Shown here: one piece after another, positions 1 to 5,545 of the stretch | Position numbering within the stretch: position 1 is the first letter of the stretch | Layout: every line of letters begins with the position of its first letter | Assembly (NCBI GenBank): GCA_020697475.1 | Contig: JAJFMO010000013.1 | Span: 1-14,943 of the forward strand | Length of the DNA: 14,943 nt | DNA from: Paenibacillaceae bacterium | GTDB lineage: Bacteria > Bacillota > Bacilli > Paenibacillales > NBRC-103111 | Direction: 5' to 3' | The notes under the pieces: model-generated | Seen by the model: the letters and a program-made list of their open reading frames with translations, nothing else | The model's database searches: none | Told to the model about the DNA's origin: nothing | Made by a program: the position numbers and the translations under genes

Positions 1-372
1 GTGGCAGTGGGCTGCAACAATTCGGTGTGATAGCGGCAGAAATGCCGTTAAGTAACGTGGGTTCGTGGGAGATAGGTGAGATAACGGTCAAAATGCCGAA
101 AAGTGGCAGTGGGCTGCAACAATTCGGTGTGATAGCGGCAGAAATACCGTTAAGTTGCATAGGTGCATCGTGGATAGGTGAGATAACGGTCAAAATACCG
201 AAAAGTGGCAGTGGGCTGCAACAATTCGGTGTGGTAGCGGCAGAAATGCCGTTAAGTGGCATAGGTGCGCCGGGGAAAGGCGGGATAACGGTCAAAATGC
301 CGTAAAGTGGCAATCGTAAAGTGGCACCGATACATGAGGGAGCTGATGGGGCAACGGTGGAATCACCGTTAA
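1..372. repeat. Array of 51-bp hairpin repeats in a 102-bp higher-order pattern
   Basis: A 102-bp unit begins at 1, 103 and 205 with no length change. Each splits into two diverged 51-bp halves (starts 1, 52, 103, 154, 205, 256) sharing the pattern GATA-r-CGG-(6-8 nt)-CCG-wwAA. Each half carries a short inverted repeat. The A halves have CGGCA-GAAA-TGCCG (34-47 in the first copy), extendable to an 8-bp stem with one G-T pair. The B halves have CGGT...GCCG or CGGT...ACCG. A 14-bp fragment (307-320) and a diverged seventh unit of 52 bp (321-372) close the array; that unit has CGGTG-GAAT-CACCG, changed on both sides of the stem. The array continues beyond the left edge. I see no transposase. Paired changes suggest selection on a folded RNA or DNA hairpin, as in miniature intergenic repeat families. 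Its function is unknown. Confidence 0.9.
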
Positions 373-380
373 GCCCCATC
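345..380. other. Strong hairpin closing the repeat array, 14 nt past the HAD gene
   Basis: GATGGGGC followed by AACGGTG (345-359), a GAAT loop, then CACCGTT, a two-base AA bulge and GCCCCATC (364-380) form a 15-bp stem with one bulge. The inner stem is the repeat hairpin; the outer 8 bp are unique to this last unit. It lies just downstream of the minus-strand HAD stop codon, so it may stabilise or help end that transcript. No T-run follows on either strand, so it is not a standard intrinsic terminator. Confidence 0.75.
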
Positions 381-394
381 GTACGGCAGCACCA

Positions 395-1303
395 TCATAC
401 ACCCAACAAGTCCCGGATCTCACACAAGTGGCGAACCGTAAACTTGGGTTGCGATGCGGAGTCGCCCTGTATGCCGACCATTTCACCGCCCGCACCATCC
501 TCGTCATTACTCGTTCCACCGCCGCCCGCCGCCTCCGTCACTCGCTGCGCGGCCCCGCCGCCAACTGCCGTCCCCGCAGGCGATCCACCGCCGCCCGCCG
601 CCATCGCCGCTCGCTGCGCCGCCCCGGCGCCAACCGCGGCCCCCGCTTTGCGCTCTCCAGCCACCGGCTCATCGCCCGCGCAGTAATAGCAAAAATCGAT
701 CCCTGCATTCCTCGTCCCGCCGAAATCGAAATGCAGAGAATCCCCCACGTAGAGCGCGTCCTTCCGATCCACCCCGAGGCGCTCCAGCGCCAAGTGAAAA
801 ATGGCCGCGTCCGGCTTGGAACATCCGACCTCGTCGCAAGCCACGACCGCATCGAAATAGTGGGCGACGCCACCTGCCGCCAACCGCCCTCGCTGCGCCT
901 CGCCGATCCCGTTGGAGACGATCGCGAGCCGGGCTTTGCCATGAAGCGCCGCTAGCAGCTCTGGGGCGCCCACTTCGAATTCGCACGTCCGGCAAAATAT
1001 CCGCCAATACAAATCGGCCAGCGGAGCCGCCAAAGACCCGTCCATCCCGAGCTCGCTCAGCGTGTCTCCGAACGACAGCCGCAACATCTGCCCGGTGTCG
1101 AGATGAAGGTCCGCCCGGTTTTCCCAATAGTACGTATTGATTCTGCGAAACACTTCCCAGTACCCCGCCCACGAAAACCCGCGATGGCCGGTCAATCCGA
1201 GCTCTTCCACCGCCGACTTCATCGCTATATTTTCGCTTGCGTCATATTTCATTAATGTATTGTCCAGGTCAAAAAGTACCGCTTTATACCGCATCCAAGT
1301 CAC
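395..1303 (-). CDS. HAD-superfamily hydrolase (YjjG-like phosphatase) with Ala/Gly-rich insertion
   Basis: 302 residues, predicted cytoplasmic phosphatase of the haloacid dehalogenase superfamily. Visible motifs: motif I FDLDNTL (11-17, nucleophile Asp12 and acid/base Asp14), motif II VSNG (129-132), motif III Lys163 in SKPD, and motif IV VGDS (186-189) with Asp193. The DLDNTL start and cap layout resemble the YjjG nucleotidase group, but the substrate cannot be read from the sequence. Residues about 218-282 are an Ala/Gly/Ser-rich low-complexity stretch inserted before the normal C-terminal segment (FTVRHLCEIRDLLGV, 288-302). Part of it is a tandem duplication of 23 residues. The ORF opens with GTG at 1303; an in-frame ATG at 1294 (residue 4) gives MRYKAVLFDLDNT, more typical of the family, and is at least as likely. 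Neither has a strong ribosome binding site. The gene is transcribed divergently from the signalling operon. Confidence 0.88.
   Translation of the reverse strand: MTWMRYKAVLFDLDNTLMKYDASENIAMKSAVEELGLTGHRGFSWAGYWEVFRRINTYYWENRADLHLDTGQMLRLSFGDTLSELGMDGSLAAPLADLYWRIFCRTCEFEVGAPELLAALHGKARLAIVSNGIGEAQRGRLAAGGVAHYFDAVVACDEVGCSKPDAAIFHLALERLGVDRKDALYVGDSLHFDFGGTRNAGIDFCYYCAGDEPVAGERKAGAAVGAGAAQRAAMAAGGGGSPAGTAVGGGAAQRVTEAAGGGGTSNDEDGAGGEMVGIQGDSASQPKFTVRHLCEIRDLLGV
515..652 (-). repeat. 69-bp tandem duplication inside the HAD coding sequence
   Basis: Two copies of a GC-rich 69-bp unit start at 515 and 584 (plus-strand numbering; both open with TCCACCGCCGCCCGCCGCC). Similarity weakens near the end of the second copy. 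The period is 23 codons, so the reading frame is kept. In the protein this gives two versions of a GAAQR...AAGGGG block (about 227-240 and 250-263). Confidence 0.82.
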
Positions 1304-1359
1304 ATCCCGTCAAAAATGAATCGCCCGAAAACCATTGAACCTGCTTCAAACGTGTTACG

Positions 1360-1388
1360 ATTATATCACAAAAGAAATTTCCTCCTAA
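1360..1388 (-). promoter_or_regulatory. Probable sigma-A promoter for the HAD gene
   Basis: On the minus strand a perfect -10 TATAAT (1365-1360) follows a partial -35 TTAGGA (1388-1383) with a 17-bp spacer. Transcription would start near 1353, giving a 50-60 nt leader before the HAD start. The -35 matches TTGACA at only three positions. Confidence 0.55.
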
Positions 1389-1472
1389 GGTTCCCGTCGC
1401 AAGACGCGGTTTAAGCGGCGAAAGCCGCGAAAGCCAAGAAAATCGTTCCTTCCCCGCGCATCCCCATCGTGC

Positions 1473-1478
1473 TATAAT
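1473..1478 (+). promoter_or_regulatory. Probable -10 element of the signalling operon promoter
   Basis: A perfect TATAAT lies at 1473-1478, about 130 bp before the first gene of the operon. No good -35 hexamer sits 16-18 bp upstream (the region reads TTCCCC), so the promoter may need an activator. Just after the -10, GGTT (1485-1488) and AACC (1498-1501) form a small dyad at the expected start site. A small hairpin, GCGGC-GAAA-GCCGC, lies upstream at 1415-1428. I find no convincing sigma-B or sporulation-sigma promoter: GTTTAA occurs at 1409 but has no matching -10. Confidence 0.5.
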
Positions 1479-1484
1479 TATTTA

Positions 1485-1607
1485 GGTTGCTTAAATTAAC
1501 CTCACAAAGTGAGGCCTTGCTACGAAGTTGATTCAGGTACTTTGCGGGGGCCCCGGATCTGATAAAACCTGTATAGGTAAAAAACTTTCCAGGAGAGCGC
1601 GAACAGA
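1485..1607 (+). promoter_or_regulatory. Structured 5' leader of the signalling operon
   Basis: This is the gene-free stretch between the -10 at 1473 and the ATG at 1608. It holds a perfect hairpin CCTCAC-AAA-GTGAGG (1500-1514), a GGGGCCCC palindrome (1547-1554) and CAGGT/ACCTG arms (1534-1538 and 1567-1571). The segment CAAAGT (1505-1510), inside the first hairpin, is also complementary to ACTTTG (1539-1544) and in part to ACTTT (1584-1588) close to the ribosome binding site AGGAGA (1591-1596). Alternative folds are therefore possible. It matches no riboswitch class I know; regulation through it is inferred. Confidence 0.35.
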
Positions 1608-2663
1608 ATGGATGAGCTGAGGGAGAACGTGTTTGCCGAAGAAGAGGAGAACCTTATTCGCGCGCGCGCCTGGCTGACCGATGCCGGAGAGCAGGCGGTC
1701 GACTGGAGCCTCCGCTATAGGCAATTAATGCAAGATTACGAGAAACTGCTGAAAACAGCGGTCAAGATCTCGCGAATCAGCGACATCCAGGGGCGGATGC
1801 TCAAGGACAAGGAGCACGAAGTCCGAACCGCCAACGACAACTTGCGCCATATCGAGAACTTACGGCTGCAACTGATTCAGGACATTACCCACGAATTGAG
1901 AACGCCGATGACGACCGTTCAAGGCTACTTGGAGGCGCTGTTGGACGGAATCGTGCAGCCGGACGAGAAATATTTGCGAATGATCCATAATCGGTTTCAG
2001 ACGATGAACCGCTTAATCAACGACTTGTTCCAGTTGGACAAGCTCAAATCCAATCAAGTTTCCTTTCAGCCGGCGGATTTGCGGATCGGGGAGTGGCTGG
2101 AGGACATATGTGTCAAGTATGCCGTCGACGCTTCCAGACGCGGAATCGGATTTCACGCCGTCGCCTCTCAGCATGCCGGGCAGACGGTTGTGCGCGCTGA
2201 TCCGCTCAGGATCGACCAGGTGTTAGCCAATCTCATTTACAATGCCCTGCGATTTTCACCTGAAGGAGCCGCCATCCGAATTGAGTGTGATATCCTGGCT
2301 GCCCAGGAGCTCGCCGACCGTTACGGGCGATACCTCTCGGCAACTCGCGATGGAAGGCAAACCTCCGGCATGGCAAGCCCCGAGCCTTCCCATGCCCGCT
2401 ATGCGATCGTGCAAGTTCGGGACGAAGGCACCGGGCTTAACGAGGCCGAACGGCCCTACTTATTCGACCGGTTTTATCGCGGTTCCCAACCGTATGCGTC
2501 CGGATCAGAAGGCGCGGGGCTGGGACTTGCGATCTCCAAGGAGATTATCCACCGCCACGACGGTCAGATCGGAGCGTTCGCAGGGCCGGGGAAGGGCAGC
2601 ACATTCTTTTTCACAATACCGGTATTCTACCCGACGCATACGCAAACGAGTATTCACTCATGA
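1608..2663 (+). CDS. Soluble histidine kinase with coiled-coil N-terminus, possible SiaC-controlled output
   Basis: 351 residues, no membrane segment. Residues about 35-90 form a charged coiled-coil with the pattern YRQLMQDYEKLLKTAVKISR, and lead into HisKA with the H-box DITHELRTP (phospho-acceptor His95). The HATPase has an N-box (NLIYNALRFS, Asn208 and Asn212), G1 DEGTGL (272-277), F-box YLFDRFYR (284-291) and G2 GAGLGLAI (302-309). About 40 extra residues lie between N-box and G1 (about 224-265). It should autophosphorylate on His95, but no separate partner regulator follows it. A YxxLLxxYxKLLK-type helix before a catalytic domain is something I recall from GGDEF and cyclase proteins near SiaC-type switches, so this kinase may be the target of the SiaC homologue two genes on. 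That role is inference; the kinase assignment is firm. Start ATG 1608 follows AGGAGA at a rather long spacing of 11 nt. Confidence 0.93.
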   Translation: MDELRENVFAEEEENLIRARAWLTDAGEQAVDWSLRYRQLMQDYEKLLKTAVKISRISDIQGRMLKDKEHEVRTANDNLRHIENLRLQLIQDITHELRTPMTTVQGYLEALLDGIVQPDEKYLRMIHNRFQTMNRLINDLFQLDKLKSNQVSFQPADLRIGEWLEDICVKYAVDASRRGIGFHAVASQHAGQTVVRADPLRIDQVLANLIYNALRFSPEGAAIRIECDILAAQELADRYGRYLSATRDGRQTSGMASPEPSHARYAIVQVRDEGTGLNEAERPYLFDRFYRGSQPYASGSEGAGLGLAISKEIIHRHDGQIGAFAGPGKGSTFFFTIPVFYPTHTQTSIHS

Positions 2664-2681
2664 AGGGGGAGGACTTGAGAC

Positions 2682-3230
2682 TTGATCCACGAAAACTTAT
2701 GGCAGGTGCGCAACGAGCTGCAACGCAACGGCATTCTGATCAGCTTCACAGGCAAGCTGACCCAGGAATTGATTGAAGAATACGGGGCTGCCGTCAAGCA
2801 GTATCTTGAGAGTGTGAACGTTCCGCGCAACAATGTGTTTCAGACATTCTCGATTTTCATCGAACAAACCCAGAATATTAAAAATTATTGTTCCAGCAAG
2901 TCGGGAACTCCGATCTACGATGAAATCGCGCAGTCTTGCATTGTGACCATCGGCAATATGGACGACAAGCCTTACGTATGCTCGGGCAACCTGGTGGAGA
3001 AATCCGACGCCGCCGGGCTCGAAGAGCGGCTTAGCCCCTTGATCACGATGGACAAGGAAGGGCTGAAGCAGCTATACAAGACGGTATTGAAGCAGGATGT
3101 GCCTCCAGACGCGAACGGGTCCGGGCTCGGCCTGATTGATATCGCCCGCAAAGCAAGCCGCCCCCTGGAGTATTCCATCACGGAAATCGACCCCAGATTC
3201 TCGTTTTTCACACTTAAAGCCGTGGTGTAA
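2682..3230 (+). CDS. siaB: SiaB-family protein kinase (DUF6272)
   Basis: 182 residues, cytoplasmic, of the SiaB family of HATPase-fold serine/threonine kinases. In Pseudomonas aeruginosa SiaB phosphorylates SiaC on a threonine. Visible here: an N-box-like EQTQNIKNY (Glu61, Asn65) and a glycine-rich lid GSGLGLIDIARKAS (146-159). Length suits the family. The start is TTG at 2682, chosen because GGGGGAGG lies 9 nt upstream and translation from it gives the full domain. It begins 18 nt after the histidine kinase stop and ends 16 nt before the SiaC homologue, so kinase and substrate are neighbours. Family identity rests on my reading of the motifs plus the SiaC and PP2C neighbours. Confidence 0.88.
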   Translation: MIHENLWQVRNELQRNGILISFTGKLTQELIEEYGAAVKQYLESVNVPRNNVFQTFSIFIEQTQNIKNYCSSKSGTPIYDEIAQSCIVTIGNMDDKPYVCSGNLVEKSDAAGLEERLSPLITMDKEGLKQLYKTVLKQDVPPDANGSGLGLIDIARKASRPLEYSITEIDPRFSFFTLKAVV

Positions 3231-3246
3231 TATGGAGGAGAAGAAG

Positions 3247-3639
3247 ATGGAACCACTAATCATTCCGGCAACGAACAGCACCCCGCAGATCCACTTCGAT
3301 GCGAGCCTAGGCAAACTTGTTGTTAAGGGACAGTCATACCCGGAGAACGCTTTCAAGTTTTACGAGCCGGTGCTTGCCTGGACGAACGATTACTTGCAGC
3401 ATTTGCAGGAGCAGGCGGTCGTCACGATGGAACTCGAGCTCCCCTATATCAATACAAGCAGTACCAAGTGCCTGATGATGCTGCTGGAGAAATTCGAAGC
3501 CGCCCATTGCGCCGGCAAGCCGGTGAAGGTGGAATGGATCTGCAATATGGACAACGAAAGCGAATACGAATGTGCCGAGGAATTTCAGGAAGACTTGACA
3601 CTGCCTTTTGAAATTATAGAAAAAAATTCGGACGTGTGA
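3247..3639 (+). CDS. siaC: SiaC-family switch protein (DUF1987)
   Basis: 130 residues, cytoplasmic. SiaC proteins work like anti-anti-sigma factors: the SiaB kinase phosphorylates them, the SiaA PP2C dephosphorylates them, and the unphosphorylated form binds and activates a partner (the diguanylate cyclase SiaD in P. aeruginosa). The family signature YINTSSTKCL is at 68-77. Thr70 in NTSS is the likely counterpart of the phosphorylated threonine (Thr68 in P. aeruginosa SiaC), an alignment made by eye. The start ATG at 3247 has GGAGG 8 nt upstream; an in-frame ATG at 3232 would overlap that ribosome binding site and is less likely. It lies between its presumed kinase and phosphatase genes; the stop is 4 nt before the next start. 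Confidence 0.92.
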   Translation: MEPLIIPATNSTPQIHFDASLGKLVVKGQSYPENAFKFYEPVLAWTNDYLQHLQEQAVVTMELELPYINTSSTKCLMMLLEKFEAAHCAGKPVKVEWICNMDNESEYECAEEFQEDLTLPFEIIEKNSDV

Positions 3640-3643
3640 TCCC

Positions 3644-5545
3644 ATGAACAATCCCGTCTCCCCAGTGAGACCGCCCTCGAATACACCGTCGCAAGCATCC
3701 GCATCCAACGAGCAATCGTCCTTGCGGGGCAATCCGTTATACGATTCCGGTTCACTGAAGGTAACTTTGTTCGCCTCTTTCGTGATCGTCTTTTCGATGC
3801 TTCTCGTCGGGGTTACGGTGTATTTGCTGACGGAGAGGGAAGCGGTTAATAAGCTAAAGACGAAAGATTTACCCTACATCGCCGATTCGATCGCCTCGAA
3901 GATCGACGGCAAGATCGGCAACGCCAGAGAAACCTCGCTTATTCTCGCCAACGATCCGGAGATCGTCCGCTGGATCAAGGGCAAAGACCAGGATCCCGAA
4001 CTCAAGCAGTATGCGCTGCAAAAGATCAATCTGCTCGTTCAGAAATTCGGTTACAACAACTCGTTCATCGTCAGCGACGTCTCGCGCAACTATTGGGGCG
4101 AGAACGGCAAGCTGCTCGGCACGGTATCGCCGAACAATCCGGACGACGCCTGGTTTTTCAAGACGCTCTCGGATAACGTTCCGGTTACGGTGGTGCTTGA
4201 CTACAATGCGGAACGCGGCGATACGTTTATCTTCGTCAATGCGCTGATGTACGACGGAGGCAAGCCGATCGCCGTGGTCGGCGTAGGGATGGGCTTGCAG
4301 GATCTGTCCCAAATTTTCGCCGGGTACAAGTACGGTGAGGGAAGCAGCTTGTGGCTGATCGACGGACAGGGGAAAATTTATTTGTCCGACCGGCTGGAAC
4401 ACAACGGCTCCAACATCCGCGACCACTTGCCGGAAACGGTCGCCGGGCAGGTGATTGCAAACGGCGGGCAAGGAAACCAGTCGGTCGAGTTTGCCGATCA
4501 GGCCGGAACGCGCTACGATCTGATCAGTTATCCATTGAAATCGGCGGAATGGCGGCTGGTCGTCCAGGTTCCCCGCAGTGCGACGATCGGGTTTCTCAAG
4601 ACGATTCAAATCAACACAGGCATAGCCGTTCTGATTGCGCTCATCTCTATTGTGTTCTTTTTCTTTTATGTATCCCGCAAGTTGGCCAACCCGTACAAGC
4701 GGGCTCTACAAGTGAACGAGGAATTGGAGAAATTGATTGCTCTGCGTACGAAGGAGTTGGCGGTGCGCAACGAGAATATTATGGATAGCATTGCCTATGC
4801 CAAGCGGATCCAGGAATCGGTGCTGCCGGAGCCCGGTCTGCTCGATCAGTTGCTCAAAGATTATTTTGTCTTGTGGAAACCGCGCGATGTGGTCGGCGGC
4901 GATTTCTACTGGGCGCGTTCGTTTTCCGATGGGTATATGATCGCCATCGGCGATTGCACCGGGCATGGGGTGCCGGGAGCGTTCATGACGATGCTCGCCG
5001 TCTCCGCGTTGAATCAGCTCGCCTCGGAGGACAAGCTGGATCATCCCGGCCGGTTGCTCGAAGAATTGAACCGCGAGCTGAAGCGAACGTTGCATCAAGA
5101 GAAGCGCGACGGTTTAACCGACGACGGCCTTGATCTCGGGCTTTGCTGCGTGGTCGGCGATCGGGTTATTTTCGCATCGGCCCGCTGCTCACTCTATATC
5201 GCTTCCCGCGACGGGCTCAGGGCGATCAAGGGAGACCGCAGAAGCATCGGTTACCGCCGGACTTCTTCCGACTATCGGTACACGGAGACGGAACATCACG
5301 CCTCCCAGGGCGATTGTTTATACTTGACGACGGACGGATATCCCGATCAGAACGGCGGAGAGAAAGACTATTCATTCGGTAAAACGAGTTTCCAAGCGGT
5401 CATTGAGCGGTGCCGCGACTTGCCGATGGCTGAACAAGCCGAAGTCTTCGAAGGGGAACTTCAAGGTTACATGCAATCGCGCCAGCAAAGAGACGACATT
5501 ACCGTCGTTGCTTTTCGCATGAATGAAGGGGGGAAAATTGGGTGA
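3644..5545 (+). CDS. Membrane PP2C/SpoIIE-family phosphatase with extracellular sensor (SiaA-like)
   Basis: 633 residues. A Ser/Thr/Pro/Asn-rich cytoplasmic lead (1-38) is followed by TM1 (about 40-62), a roughly 255-residue extracellular region of dCache type (about 65-318), TM2 (about 325-343), a short coiled linker and a PP2C/SpoIIE domain (about 385-625). Metal-site motifs are intact: VGGDFYW (Asp420), GDCTGHGVPGAF (Asp437), LTTDGYPDQ (Asp564) and RDDITVVAF (Asp617, Asp618). By analogy with SiaA it should dephosphorylate the SiaC homologue in response to an external ligand, opposing the SiaB homologue. I see no clear HAMP domain, unlike Pseudomonas SiaA. The ATG at 3644 lacks a good ribosome binding site and lies 4 nt after the siaC stop, which suggests translational coupling. 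The stop overlaps the next gene by 4 nt. Confidence 0.93.
   Translation: MNNPVSPVRPPSNTPSQASASNEQSSLRGNPLYDSGSLKVTLFASFVIVFSMLLVGVTVYLLTEREAVNKLKTKDLPYIADSIASKIDGKIGNARETSLILANDPEIVRWIKGKDQDPELKQYALQKINLLVQKFGYNNSFIVSDVSRNYWGENGKLLGTVSPNNPDDAWFFKTLSDNVPVTVVLDYNAERGDTFIFVNALMYDGGKPIAVVGVGMGLQDLSQIFAGYKYGEGSSLWLIDGQGKIYLSDRLEHNGSNIRDHLPETVAGQVIANGGQGNQSVEFADQAGTRYDLISYPLKSAEWRLVVQVPRSATIGFLKTIQINTGIAVLIALISIVFFFFYVSRKLANPYKRALQVNEELEKLIALRTKELAVRNENIMDSIAYAKRIQESVLPEPGLLDQLLKDYFVLWKPRDVVGGDFYWARSFSDGYMIAIGDCTGHGVPGAFMTMLAVSALNQLASEDKLDHPGRLLEELNRELKRTLHQEKRDGLTDDGLDLGLCCVVGDRVIFASARCSLYIASRDGLRAIKGDRRSIGYRRTSSDYRYTETEHHASQGDCLYLTTDGYPDQNGGEKDYSFGKTSFQAVIERCRDLPMAEQAEVFEGELQGYMQSRQQRDDITVVAFRMNEGGKIG

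Noticed and set aside
1..372. CRISPR array
   Set aside because: Units adjoin one another at a fixed 51/102-bp period with no variable spacers, and the whole unit is conserved. No cas genes are present.
345..380. Intrinsic terminator for the HAD gene
   Set aside because: The stem is strong, but neither strand has a T-run after it. Kept only as a hairpin.
428..1172. Long open frames on both strands opposite or overlapping the HAD gene
   Set aside because: They are shadows caused by high GC in the HAD coding strand. The HAD frame has all four catalytic motifs; the others give Arg/Pro/Ala-rich sequence with no domain.
1576..1607. preQ1-type riboswitch suggested by the AAAAAACT tail
   Set aside because: The tail alone is not enough; the conserved first stem-loop arrangement is missing and the operon has no queuosine or transport gene.
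3869..4609. 246-codon antisense frame within the phosphatase gene
   Set aside because: It lies entirely inside the PP2C sensor region, is out of keeping with the operon and encodes no recognisable domain; likewise the antisense frames at 6799-7701 and 13493-14596.
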